DNA of 64,000 nt from Septoria linicola (Eukaryota > Ascomycota > Dothideomycetes > Mycosphaerellales > Mycosphaerellaceae). The notes below the pieces were generated by a model that did no database searches, had not been told where the DNA came from, and was given only the letters and a program-made list of their open reading frames with translations. Where the stretch lies: NCBI GenBank assembly GCA_024114885.1, contig CP099426.1, positions 1,922,001 through 1,986,000 of the forward strand. The letters are read 5' to 3'. Below are positions 33,674-44,055 of the stretch, piece by piece; the first letter of the stretch is position 1, and each line of letters opens with the position of its first letter. The position numbers were made by a program, and so were the translations under genes.

Positions 33674-34184
33674 CTACAAGTTGCTCTTAATCGCGCTCTC
33701 GAGCGCAGCTGGGTTGGCACCGACGACCTCGCCGACCTTCTCGCCGCCCTTGAACAGGAAGAAAGTAGGCATAGCGCGGACGGACAGTTCCTGCGCGACG
33801 TCGGGGACCTCGTCGACGTCGAGCTTGTAGAATTTGGCGTTGGGGTAGGTGTCTGAGAATCTGGGATCATGCTTTGTTAGTGATTGTGTTGAGGGGAGGA
33901 GAGGAGAGGACGTGGGGGAGGACTCACTTGACAACTTGAGGCGCAATGACCTTGCAAGGACCGCACCACGTCGCGAAGCAGTCAATGACGGCGAGCTGCT
34001 CCTCCTTGAGGAGGGCGTCGTACTCGGCCTTGTTCTGGATGTTGTGCACGCCCATTGTGGAGGTGGTGTTGCTGAAAGTGCGGAAGTTGTTGTAGAGTGG
34101 TTGGAATGTTGATGGTCGGGAAGTAGTACTGCTGAAGCGTGTGGTGGTGAGTAGAGTTCGACGGAAGATGGAAGATGAAGACAT
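33674..34184 (-). CDS. thioredoxin with mitochondrial-type N-terminal extension
   Basis: 147 residues from exons 34184-33928 and 33860-33674 (intron 67 bp). The active site is FATWCGPCK (WCGPC). The cis-Pro segment is VRAMPTFFLFKGGEKV. The first ~43 residues are Ser/Thr/Arg-rich with almost no acid (SSSSIFRRTLLTTTRF), typical of a mitochondrial presequence. A second in-frame ATG at 34055 begins MGVHNIQNK, the usual start of cytosolic fungal thioredoxin, so leaky scanning or a second transcript start could give two isoforms. It reduces protein disulfides with thioredoxin reductase. Confidence 0.92.
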
Positions 34185-34642
34185 GGGACAAAGAGAAGTG
34201 ATGGTGGGGTTGCGGTAGATGTAGTAGTCGCTTTTTTGCTGGAATCGTAAGAGCTGCGTCTACGCCTGTCAAATCATCGGCGCGCTGCTTGATAATCCAG
34301 CGGCGAGCCGAGCGATGGCCGGGGTATGCCGAATGCGGCTGCGGGACGACGAGATGTTCACGTACCTTCTGGTGTTTGTGTAACTGGCGAGTAGGTAAGG
34401 AGCTGAGTCTGATGTTCAGTAATTACAAAGGCAGATGCAATTATTCAGCTGCTGCTGCTCGTTCGTTCGAGGTTGCCACCTTGTCGGCTACTTTGCATTA
34501 CGCCATCTGCATGACCCCTCGATGCGCCTTGGCATCACAGAACAACTTCACTTCCACTTTCACGTGTCGTCCTGCACGTCCATGCGTGTGTCAGAACTCT
34601 TCATGCTTCATTTGCATTACGCACATCTGCGAGCGGCTCGCA
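34185..34642. promoter_or_regulatory. upstream region of thioredoxin, 458 bp
   Basis: No supported gene. The plus-strand frame through here is open but is not protein-like before about 34643. Confidence 0.4.
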
Positions 34643-35031
34643 ATGGCTCACTCCGACTGCCGTCCTGAAGACGCAAGACTCGCTCCTTCACAGCTGTTGG
34701 ACATTAGCAGAGACGCCAATGTTGCGCCGCTCGAGAAGAGCTTCGCGAGAGCAGTCTCCGCGAGCAATCACATCTCGCAGCACTTTGAAGCGGCGATGAA
34801 GCTCGTAAGATAAGGCGCAAAAGCCGAGCCATACCCATCAAAAGAGAGAGAATGGGCATTGGTGCGGCAGAAGTCGGCGACACTTTTCCAACAAAAGTGT
34901 CTGACATGACTGTATCCTCTGAGAAAAGCCTCTGCGCCGTGAAGAAGGCGCTTCTCAGAGAAGCCAGCAAAGCCTTCGTTCCTGAGGCTAATATCTACAC
35001 GAAGCCATTAGTGGTTCTGGCGACTTTCTGA
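34643..35031 (+). CDS. candidate small spliced gene, 114 aa
   Basis: ATG 34643 opens 54 codons (MAHSDCRPEDARLAPSQLL...) up to a donor gtaaga at 34805. A 44-bp intron ending at 34848 keeps phase into a second exon. That exon begins with Arg-Met-Gly-Ile-Gly and runs 60 codons to TGA 35029-35031, including ALLREASKAFVPEANIY. The intron is short and its acceptor (gag) weak. Exon 2 alone also has a start (ATG 34852, 59 codons). Two perfect inverted repeats lie inside exon 2. No family is recognised. It sits 210 bp before the F-box gene and could be its 5' leader. Confidence 0.25.
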
Positions 35032-35240
35032 CATTTTCAGCTCCACGACTCTCGCACACTCGCACAAAACACCGACAACGAGCGCGCAACTTGCCCAATA
35101 CAACACTCAATCTGTACAAGTGGCTGCCTCGCACATGTGCCGAGGCTCTACAAGGCTTTGAGGTACACGAAACAATCGAATACATAACGACATCGACTGA
35201 CTTGGGAGCAGTATTACGCTGAGTCTCCCGCCCGCCCGAC

Positions 35241-36869
35241 ATGTTGTCAACGCTCCGCGCTCTTCCACAAGTGAGAGTCGTCCAGAGACTGGTGTCTTTA
35301 ATCTTGCCAGCTGCCATCGAAGCTCATGGGCCGTCTACCACAATCCAGTGCCTGCCGAATGAGCTCCTCACACAGATCGCCGAATACCTGGTCGACAAGC
35401 AGGATCACTCCACATTTGCCAAGCGCGATCTAGGAGCTCTATGCCGAACAACAAGACTGTTGCGCACTGCTGCAACCCCTCTGTTGTACTACTCGGTGTC
35501 TTGCGAGGGCAGTCCGTGCAGGTTGGCCAAAATCGTCCGTACTTTATTGGAGTGCCCTCGACTCGCGATGCACATCAGATATGTTGCGGTACGGCTGCAT
35601 CGTGAGGTGGTTCGCGTTTCAACCTCATCGACCTCGGGCGCCAGTATTGCAAACGCCATCCTGCCTTTTGGAAATCAGGACCCATGGGCGGGCCGAAGGC
35701 TGCTATTTGCGCTGACGACTGGGCTTCATGATGGCAACGCTGTCTTGCTACTAATCCTTGCGAAGCATGTCGAGACCCTCGACCTGGTTTTGCCAGGCGA
35801 TGATGATACACTCTTACAAGAAACACCGGTACCGTCGCTCTACGATTTCGCGTCATTCATGGCCAATCTGGTGTCATGGGCCAACTACCCCGACACAGAA
35901 TATCCTCACGATGCCAATAGGCAGTCAATCGTCGAGAACCGCCCACTTACCAAGGTTCACACCGTTTGCCTACGCCCGTACTGGGAACTGTCCGCGCAGA
36001 GCCAGGGAGATGTCCCTCTCCCAATCCCGGACCACTATATGAATTTGCCAAGCATCACGAGCATGACATCTCACGGGTCTGCTCTTCGGAAGCCACAAGT
36101 TGTAAACGACTACATCGCCTGGTCATCCATCACCAAACTTCACTTGTACGAAGCCTGTATCTGCACGACTGAGCTTGCACGCCTTGTACAATCTTGCTAC
36201 AAACTTGTGGATCTGGAGGTCGAATGGGATTTCTCTCTTCGGCATGGAAACCGTGGGCATGAAATACATCCAATGGACTTCAGCGAGCTGTCCTCTGCCC
36301 TGAAAAGCCACACCAAGAGCTTAACACATCTGAGACTACTAGTGAACGACGCTTGGCTAGACCCTTCTCCGAATGGCACACTCCACAGTCTAGCCAAGTT
36401 CAATGCGCTAGAAACCTTGGAGCTCGACGAGTGCTGCATCTTCGCTAGCGGTCTGTATATTGACCTTGATGAAGACTATGGCCAAGACCCGATAGAAAAG
36501 CAGCCCGACGTCCTCCCCAGCAGCCTGCGAGAGTTCATGATGTTCACGAGGCAGACCATGTCCATGGTCTACACAACTTTGCTGTTCGTTGAACACATGA
36601 TGCCGGCATCGCTGAGATCGCTGAAGCTGTCATTCAGTGACGCATTGCCATACGATGTCGAATTCCTGGAGCCTAAACTCGGCGACTTCCTGAATATTAT
36701 CCCGCAAGCATCCATGACCCACGGAGCCAAACTTCGCTCTGTTAATGGGCAAGAGGCTGTGCTGACTCTGCATAGCGACGAGGGAGTATGTGCTGTGCTC
36801 AGCGAAATACATCGGCTGCCACTTTTGCAAGACACCGTGGAGAAACTCAAGGCGGCAAACCTCATTTGA
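35241..36869 (+). CDS. F-box protein with degenerate leucine-rich C-terminus
   Basis: Intronless, 542 residues. The F-box core LPNELLTQIAEYL lies at about residue 40, followed by the LGALCRTTRLLRTAATPLLY helix typical of fungal F-box proteins. The remaining 450 residues contain irregular Leu-rich segments (THLRLLVNDAWL, ALETLELDECCIF, ASLRSLKLSFSDAL) that probably form a substrate-binding solenoid. Expected role: substrate adaptor in an SCF ubiquitin ligase. The target is unknown. ATG 35241 follows closely on an in-frame stop. Confidence 0.85.
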   Translation: MLSTLRALPQVRVVQRLVSLILPAAIEAHGPSTTIQCLPNELLTQIAEYLVDKQDHSTFAKRDLGALCRTTRLLRTAATPLLYYSVSCEGSPCRLAKIVRTLLECPRLAMHIRYVAVRLHREVVRVSTSSTSGASIANAILPFGNQDPWAGRRLLFALTTGLHDGNAVLLLILAKHVETLDLVLPGDDDTLLQETPVPSLYDFASFMANLVSWANYPDTEYPHDANRQSIVENRPLTKVHTVCLRPYWELSAQSQGDVPLPIPDHYMNLPSITSMTSHGSALRKPQVVNDYIAWSSITKLHLYEACICTTELARLVQSCYKLVDLEVEWDFSLRHGNRGHEIHPMDFSELSSALKSHTKSLTHLRLLVNDAWLDPSPNGTLHSLAKFNALETLELDECCIFASGLYIDLDEDYGQDPIEKQPDVLPSSLREFMMFTRQTMSMVYTTLLFVEHMMPASLRSLKLSFSDALPYDVEFLEPKLGDFLNIIPQASMTHGAKLRSVNGQEAVLTLHSDEGVCAVLSEIHRLPLLQDTVEKLKAANLI

Positions 36870-37596
36870 CGGACCTTATGCGCCGTAACAACGTACATTC
36901 GGTACATCTACGGACAAGAAGCGTATGGAAGGGCACATGATCGTGCCGCATGGACTGTCAAGGTAGACAGCAAGTACAAGCAATTGCTCATGGAGATCCA
37001 AGGCGAGTTGTGCAGAGCGAGGCTCGTGGACTTGACGAGATGGGAGCGCCATGGGCAGACAAAGCATTTGCATTGGCCACATAATACTTGGCCACAGCTT
37101 GACTGCTCTCCACCAATGACAGTCCGCACATCATCAGACGCTGTCAGCCAAGATACTCACGCCCATGTCCTATCGTGTGTCTTTTCTCTGCGACCGCGAT
37201 GCTTCAGTCAGATGGCCCATCCACTTCGCAACACTCCATCGGCAGCTGCGCACCCCATTCGCTTACCAGCAAGCAATCTTCTCGGTAGCAGCAGTGACGA
37301 TGATTGGCTCTCCAGCACTTAGGCAGAAAATGTCTACAGAAGGAAGAAAGGCTGTGATAGTGCGCAACAAGTGCAAGTGGTCATACACCTATGTGATCCT
37401 GTTCTTGTACAAAGCCTTTCAATCCCACTCAAAGAGACTCGTAATCCTGCACGCCCAAACTGTACGAGACAGAACTTTTACGCCGAACCAATGCTACCCG
37501 TCATCCTCCCATCCTGGTGTATCATATGCATGCCGAGTAGTAGTAGACCAAACACAACCCACCCAAAACACCTCAAACCAAGCAGCGACCATCTCC
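36870..37596. other. convergent intergenic region, 727 bp
   Basis: 3' flanks of the F-box and RhoGEF genes. No gene supported. Confidence 0.5.
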
Positions 37597-40500
37597 TCAC
37601 TCCCTCATCTGCGCCCTGAGCCCCACATTCTCCCTCTTCAACCGACTCGTCTCTCGTCTCAACTTCACAGCCTCATCGCTGACCTCTTTCAGCTTCCTCT
37701 TCAGCTCTTCCACACCCTCACCACCTCTCACAGCCTTTAAAACTTTCGCCAGCTCGTCGTTGAACCTCGCGTACAAAGCCTCATTCTCTCCATTTGCCTC
37801 TCTGTACAGTTCATCAAGTTTCCTGCACTTGCTCTCCGAGACGCTCAAGCTCGTTGTGAGGTCGTTTTGGATCGTGCTGATGCGGTTGTTCATGTCCTCA
37901 AACTGCTTGGGAACGCCGCCCTCGAGCTTCAGTACACGCTGAGCGAGATCCATAGTCGAGCCGTTGTGCGAGAAGGAGCCACGTCCAGCAGCCATGGTTC
38001 GGCTGCCACGAATAGGCGTACGGGCAGAACTCGAAGTGAGTTCGTCGCCGATCTTACTCAGCTCGTCTTGAAGAGAGGTTTGTGCTGCGGATATTGCAGA
38101 CTGCTCGTTCTGCAGACGTTCGCGGAGCTTCTGGGGTGACTGCATGCGTAGCTTCCGCGGTGAGCCATTTGTCGAAGGCACATCGATGGTCGTGCTTCGT
38201 GTCCGACCAGTCTTCTCAGCTTGAGGCGATGGCTTTTTGACAATGTTGCCTGCGCCAGGACGCTCAGATAGCCCGAGTCGACCAGGTGTTAATGGTGTCT
38301 GCTTAGCCGGGGATGTGGCTCTCGGCATCAGGCTAGGGATGTTCGAAGTTGGTCGTGTAGTGATGACAATGTCGTCAGGTCGGTCGCCACTTGTCTTCGG
38401 TCTAGGCAAGTCTGTTCCATCCGTCTTCGATCTTCCAAGCTCTGGTCGGGGTAGTTGCGGCGGATCGGTAGACAGGATTTTGTTTGGGCCGGGCGACAAT
38501 TCGCGTCGAAACGAGGAAGGCAGTCGCGATCGCGGCGACTTTTGAAGTGGACTGCCAAACCTGCCAGTGTTGTCTCGGGATGAAGGACCAGAAGGAGTCG
38601 AAGGCACAGGAGAATCTGGCAACTGCTTCTCTTCGAGAATCTTCTGTGTTATCGGCCGCCTTCGCGGTGTGACGGGCGACAGAGGCTCGCGCTGCGGAGA
38701 TAGCTCTTTGAGATCGGACAGCGAACTACGCCGCTTCTTTCGAGGAGGTCCAGTTGGAATGAAGCTCGGGTGTTCTCCTATCGTTGACAGACCAAGGTTG
38801 TGGCTACTAGGCGTTCGTTGTAAGTTTGGCAATTCGCCAAACGACATATTGGACATCTTGCTGTCTTGCGAAGGAGGTCTATACCCAAGACTGGCTGCGT
38901 CTGTATCGATCGAGCGCGATCGACCAAGTGACCCTTTGGAGATGCTATTGCCAGGACTCTGATCAGCCCTTGTGCTCTTGCTCAGTGTTCGCCATACCGA
39001 AGAGACCTTGGACTCCTGCTCGGACTTGCTGTTCTCCCTGCTCAAAGTGCCAAAGCCGAACTTTCGGCGCAGCGAGGAGGTGTTGCTGGTCAGAGAAGCA
39101 GAGTTGGTAGATCTTGCTCTTTTGTGCGAGTTGACTGAACCGCTGTCCTTGTAGCTCTGCACGAAGCTACTGTCGACAGGCTCGCCAAAGTACGTATCTG
39201 TGTCGTCCACAAACCGATCGATCAGTGCTATGTAGTCGTGTGGGTTGCCTTCTGTGACCAACAACTCTGCAAAGCATGCGGTCAATGTGCCGCGGTCGCC
39301 ATCATTGCCTGTGCCGTCGAGCAGATCAGCAAGCAGTTTCATAATCGCCTTGAAGGCTCGTTGGTTCTGCGGCGCAAGCCTGGCCATGGAGGACTTGAAG
39401 TAGTCATCGAACTCGCTCGGGAAGGCTGTTTCGGCCTTGGCTTGAATGTCCTGCAGGATCGAGAACGGCATCACCTGCCCAATACGATCTTTCCAGGCGT
39501 GATTGAGAAACTTCTCGAAAGCTGCGAATAGAATATCAAGAGGAGCCTGTGCGGCGAGCACCATCATGTTCGGATCGTCCAGCAAACCGGTGTATAGCTC
39601 ATTGACAGACATCTCGTCAGCAACGAGGCGCAACTTCAAATTCTTGCCAACAATGTTGCCTTTTCGCGCTTGTATCGCAAGCACGTACGCAGAAAGGGTG
39701 TCTTCCAGCTTCTTTAGAGAACTTGCCGCCATGTCACTGGGCGGCGAGAACGGCATTTGACCATCTTTCGAAGATGGTCTGCCATCGCGGCTCGATGGCT
39801 TGTAGGATGAAGCATTACTGGGCAGTCGGGGAATGTTGGTCATGGGAGGCATGCCAGGCAGGGGCTTCTGCAGAAGCGTTCTTGGCTCATCGCCAGGCCC
39901 AACGCTCGACAGAAAGCTGGACAACAGCTTCTTGGGTGACTTCGGTCGATGCACGCGCTCACGGGGCGCAAGCTGCACAGGCCTGAGCTCACCATTCTGC
40001 GCCGCTGTCTGGAGTAGAAGAGATTGCAGGATATCCGCATTCCGAAGAAGCAGACATGCAGCCATCGCAGACTGATCCATCGCAAGACGCACACCAAATA
40101 TGGTGGCAATTTTCCTTCGTAGAGCCGGCACAAGGTCCGGAGTGTCAACATGCTCACGTCCAAAGCTGCCGTCTGCAGAGTCCACAGTGACTCGCCAGTC
40201 CCCGTCACGGTGGAAAGCCAGGTTGATGATAGCTCGCGTTCCGTCTTGCCCAGCCCTCGTCTGTACCGGATGACGATCCGAGTCCACGACAATTCGAATC
40301 GAGGCTTTGCTACTTCGTGCAGCCACATGCTCGTTGCTTGAGTCTTCAAAGATTGCACTGAGCAGGCCGAGACTGTCCGATGCTGGGTCCGTCGCCCGGA
40401 TCTCCCATGCTGCAGACTCACGTTCTGCTTCAGAGAAGCGACTCTCGACCCTCGCTTTGGCCACTTCCTCAACCAGTCGAGCGGCTCTTCCGTCGTACGA

Positions 40501-42279
40501 GCCTTCGAGGCGCAGAACCTGACATGAATCCAAGATCGGTTCCTGAGCGGCGAGTGCGCCAATGCCGAGCTGGAAGAATGTCATAAGTTGTAGCGCATGG
40601 CCGTGATGACACTCGGTCAATTCCAAGGCGTCCAACTGGAGTCGACGCACAAAATGCAGGTCGCTAATTGTGTCCGACAGACTTTCTACTGATCGACTAG
40701 GCAGCGACCCACTTTCTATCTCGGTAAGCAGAGTTCTAGCAGAAGCCTTTGAGCCAGCAGACTTTTCCAAGACAATGATGCCGTCAGTGAACAGGAAGAG
40801 GATGCCGTGAGTACCATCACACCTGTCGAAGCCGTAGGGTGGCAGGAGCTCAACAAAGTCCACGGCAGTGACAAGACGTCCAGTAATGCTGATATCCAAA
40901 GGCCAGCCTAGCGTGCGCGAGCGCAGCCTTTCAATGATTGCGGCTGCTTCAGTCCCTTCATTCTCGGCGCAAATGTCCGTAATGATGTCGCGAGCCTTGA
41001 GTAGCGGCTTCAAGGCAGGATGCTTGATGGGTAGATTCTTTGTTATGCTATCGATGTACAGGTTGTATCGTGGTAAGCGTTGAATGGGTTCGATCAGTAG
41101 CGATGTCAGCTTTTGCTCTCCAATATCCTGTAGTTCCTGAGCTAGGCTGTCGCCGCTGCGCAGGATCGTCCGCAGTAAGTGGGAGGACTGCGCATGATTG
41201 CCGAGATATGCCTTGTACGATTCGGAGAATTTGGGGAACCATTGGCATAGGCAGTGCGCAATGGATTCCAGTCCTTGAGCGTCACCAGCAGGCTCGGACT
41301 CTGCAGCATCTTCATCAAGCGAGTTGTCGATATCTTCGGCGGCTGCAGAGTCAGTGGCATTGATTAGAGTCCGGAGCTCGGCCAGGAAAGCAGAGTTGAG
41401 CTCCAGTATCGTGTTCAGCGCTGAGGAGAAGATATCGGCCAGTGTCTGTTGATGTCGAGCCTTGAGATCTGCGCCGATGTTATCAGACAGATCTTGCAGA
41501 TCAGTCAATCGGTTGACATAGTTCTCTTCCGTGGTAACGAGCTCGTTCAGCTGCTTCCGCGCGCTTTCCTTTTGCGATTTCATAAACGAGTTGCTCCTTC
41601 CAATCGCGTTCGCTTTTGATGGCGCTCGCTTGATTCGTGATGTAGGCAGAAATGACACATCTCCAAAGTGGGCTATTAGTTCGGCATATCGTCCATATTG
41701 TCGTTGCAGCAGTTCATGATCGGTGAGCTCTTCAGATCCAGCTGAGTCAGGTCGTTCCTTGATCGTCCCAGGCGGCAGTACCACATCCACGTCCAACCAC
41801 GACAGACGTTGCTCACAGAATGCGTCTGAAAGCTCTTCAATCACATCATCCACATTCTCAATCCTCGTCATTCGCGTGGCCAGAATCGCGATGTGATCAT
41901 CCCCGAACAAGGCACCAGGCGAGGGTGCTTTGACTTGTGCCGTCCATGTCTTCTTGACATTTCCGCCAAGCTCTGTGAAGTACTTCTTCAGTCCAAAGGC
42001 CAATCCTCGACAGACTTCGTCCCCCTGCTCGTCCCGCGGAAGGTTGCTGACAGCCGAGTAGAATGGCGAGTTCGGCGAGACTGAGAGACGCGCATAAGAA
42101 CCCAGTCCGGCCGGCGTGAAGACATGTACCTGTATGCGCGAGCTAGTGGCTCCAATGGTGGCAGCTGGGCCGTGGAAGACCAACACGGGCGAGTTGCCGA
42201 GCAATGGGTCTGTGGTGTGGAAGAGGGCGAGCTCCCCTGACAGTGCAGGCGGAGCGGCGATTACGGTGGCCATGCTCAT
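37597..42279 (-). CDS. large Rho guanine-nucleotide exchange factor with RhoGAP-like region
   Basis: Intronless, 1560 residues. Residues 1-235 have no recognised domain. A DH domain begins near 240 (KQLNELVTTEENYVNRLTDL) and continues to about 430 (LLIEPIQRLPRYNLYIDSI, the conserved CR3 helix). A PH-like stretch follows (ILFLFTDGIIVLEKSAG). Residues about 850-1040 resemble an inactive RhoGAP or Msb1-type fold (LYTGLLDDPNMM, LLADLLDGTGNDGDRGTL). A 400-residue Ser/Pro/Arg-rich disordered part precedes a C-terminal coiled coil (about 1430-1560, ELKRKLKEVSDEAVKLRRE). It would activate Rho/Cdc42 at growth sites; a RhoGDI is encoded nearby. The RhoGAP-like assignment is tentative. Confidence 0.85.
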   Translation of the reverse strand: MSMATVIAAPPALSGELALFHTTDPLLGNSPVLVFHGPAATIGATSSRIQVHVFTPAGLGSYARLSVSPNSPFYSAVSNLPRDEQGDEVCRGLAFGLKKYFTELGGNVKKTWTAQVKAPSPGALFGDDHIAILATRMTRIENVDDVIEELSDAFCEQRLSWLDVDVVLPPGTIKERPDSAGSEELTDHELLQRQYGRYAELIAHFGDVSFLPTSRIKRAPSKANAIGRSNSFMKSQKESARKQLNELVTTEENYVNRLTDLQDLSDNIGADLKARHQQTLADIFSSALNTILELNSAFLAELRTLINATDSAAAEDIDNSLDEDAAESEPAGDAQGLESIAHCLCQWFPKFSESYKAYLGNHAQSSHLLRTILRSGDSLAQELQDIGEQKLTSLLIEPIQRLPRYNLYIDSITKNLPIKHPALKPLLKARDIITDICAENEGTEAAAIIERLRSRTLGWPLDISITGRLVTAVDFVELLPPYGFDRCDGTHGILFLFTDGIIVLEKSAGSKASARTLLTEIESGSLPSRSVESLSDTISDLHFVRRLQLDALELTECHHGHALQLMTFFQLGIGALAAQEPILDSCQVLRLEGSYDGRAARLVEEVAKARVESRFSEAERESAAWEIRATDPASDSLGLLSAIFEDSSNEHVAARSSKASIRIVVDSDRHPVQTRAGQDGTRAIINLAFHRDGDWRVTVDSADGSFGREHVDTPDLVPALRRKIATIFGVRLAMDQSAMAACLLLRNADILQSLLLQTAAQNGELRPVQLAPRERVHRPKSPKKLLSSFLSSVGPGDEPRTLLQKPLPGMPPMTNIPRLPSNASSYKPSSRDGRPSSKDGQMPFSPPSDMAASSLKKLEDTLSAYVLAIQARKGNIVGKNLKLRLVADEMSVNELYTGLLDDPNMMVLAAQAPLDILFAAFEKFLNHAWKDRIGQVMPFSILQDIQAKAETAFPSEFDDYFKSSMARLAPQNQRAFKAIMKLLADLLDGTGNDGDRGTLTACFAELLVTEGNPHDYIALIDRFVDDTDTYFGEPVDSSFVQSYKDSGSVNSHKRARSTNSASLTSNTSSLRRKFGFGTLSRENSKSEQESKVSSVWRTLSKSTRADQSPGNSISKGSLGRSRSIDTDAASLGYRPPSQDSKMSNMSFGELPNLQRTPSSHNLGLSTIGEHPSFIPTGPPRKKRRSSLSDLKELSPQREPLSPVTPRRRPITQKILEEKQLPDSPVPSTPSGPSSRDNTGRFGSPLQKSPRSRLPSSFRRELSPGPNKILSTDPPQLPRPELGRSKTDGTDLPRPKTSGDRPDDIVITTRPTSNIPSLMPRATSPAKQTPLTPGRLGLSERPGAGNIVKKPSPQAEKTGRTRSTTIDVPSTNGSPRKLRMQSPQKLRERLQNEQSAISAAQTSLQDELSKIGDELTSSSARTPIRGSRTMAAGRGSFSHNGSTMDLAQRVLKLEGGVPKQFEDMNNRISTIQNDLTTSLSVSESKCRKLDELYREANGENEALYARFNDELAKVLKAVRGGEGVEELKRKLKEVSDEAVKLRRETSRLKRENVGLRAQMRE

Positions 42280-42822
42280 GCGACCCTCGTGCGATTGGAC
42301 TCGATGCGATTATCATGCGTCTGTTGTTGATTCTGTCCTGTCGATGTGTCGGTGCTGGGCTGGGCGTTTAGATCGTCATGGTCGTCGCCTCGTAATCGTG
42401 ATCTCTGGGGTTATTGATACAGGAGAAGAAGAAGAAGAAGGACAATCGCAGTCGCGCAACGCGTCTGATCGCAAGAAAGTTCGCAATGTAAACACAAAAA
42501 GATGCAGCTCAGCAAGGATGCGCAGTCGGTCGCACAGCAGACTGCCCTTTGAAAACACAACAACAATGACCTGCAGCTGCTGCAGCTAACTACTCCTGCA
42601 GGCGCATATAGTGAACCAGGATCCGCCAGCTCGCCCAACGCGCTCAGATCAAGGAACAGCTCGCTCTCGACCCGCGTTTCTCCATTGCGCAAATACACGC
42701 GAATCTGCCACGCCCCCACCTGACAATCCACCACTGCTAGCAGATGATTGTTTGCTTGCATTGTACCTGCATGATCTTCGCAGCACAACAGAAGCATACA
42801 CAGACCGAAGACTGCTGACCAG
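42280..42822. promoter_or_regulatory. divergent promoter region RhoGEF/DCC1, 543 bp
   Basis: Between two start codons. A short (GAA)n tract lies at 42421-42440. No gene. Confidence 0.4.
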
Positions 42823-44002
42823 ATGGCTACGCAAAATTCCAATGCTGGAGTGCCCATCACCATCTGGCCCGAGAGCGACCTGCAGCGTGTGCGCCTACTC
42901 GAGCTGCCCGCTGAGCTGCTGAGCCTGGTCACGGCTGAGAATCCACCCAGGTTCGCTTCTCTCTCGCCCGCAATATACAAATATAGCATATCAACACTCG
43001 ACCATTTCACATTACTAACACCTCTTCCATAGACTACAAATCAAATCAAAACAAGTCCTCGACAGCAGCAATGCCAAAGAAGCACACTCCGTCCTCTGCA
43101 CTCCCGACACAACATACCAAATCCGCCAAGTCAGCACTTCCAACAGCGTCTATCTCATCCGACCCCACGATATAGCTGATCCTAGTCACAACAATGACGG
43201 AGTGCCCGAACGAGGGGCACTACTACTACCACCTCAGACCGGGGTTGAAGCCGTAGCCAAATGCGACACTACCATTGAACTACTGCCCACTTCTGCATCA
43301 TCAGCCGTGCCTTACATCAAAGCCGCTCTGCCAACTTACGCGTCCACCGGCAACTACGGGAGCACTTCGACGGGGAGTGTGACTAAACGCGAGCTTATCT
43401 CACATATTCCCCTTAGTGAAGCCGAGTGCGAGGCGGGCTGGCGTGAATTGGCATGCTTTGAAAGTCAGCAGGAGCCTCCAGGCAGCTATATTCCAAGTGC
43501 CAAGGTCAAGGTTGAAGTATGGCAGTCAGCCTTGACAGTGGCTGTGGCAGACGGGTTTGATGTTCGCTCTCCATTTCCGGAAAACGAGACACCGCCATTT
43601 GCCATTGACCTGCCCGGGGACTGGCCGCATGAGGTAGTCGTTGGCGTCTTCGCCAGTGTCTCGTCCCCAACGCCTGGTGGTCACTTGGCTGTCGATGAGC
43701 AGAAAGCTGTGCGGCTGACCGGGATCAACCTGCTCCAAGCCAAGTCAGAAGGCAGACCCATCGAGGCCACAGCCTTCCTCAAAGCATGGCGTGACGCGGT
43801 ACCAGAGGCGTGGCGAGACAAGTGCGAGTTCGCAGTCCTGCAAGGCTACTACAGCTTGCAAGACAACGCCAAATCGATCAAATTCATCGACACCACAGCT
43901 GCCACGACCGCTGCAGCCGACGCCTCAGCAAAAGAAGCCAAATCCCTCGGCGCCAAAAGAAAGTGGCACGAAAAGTTCCGAGCATCGAAGAAGACAGCCT
44001 GA
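42823..44002 (+). CDS. DCC1: sister chromatid cohesion protein DCC1
   Basis: 365 residues from exons 42823-42950 and 43033-44002 (intron 82 bp). The N-terminal half contains the Dcc1 hallmark TYQIRQVSTSNSVYLIRP, then a Pro/Ser/Thr-rich stretch and RELISHIPLSEAECEAGW. The C-terminal winged-helix region includes ATAFLKAWRDAVPEAW and the terminal RKWHEKFRASKK. Dcc1 joins Ctf8 and Ctf18 in the alternative RFC clamp loader that acts on PCNA and sister chromatid cohesion. It is complete and converges on the hemerythrin gene, with 53 bp between the stops. Confidence 0.88.
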
Positions 44003-44055
44003 TTCTGTCTCTTCCATATCATGTACCAACCATTAACTCGTCATGTGAAATGCAA

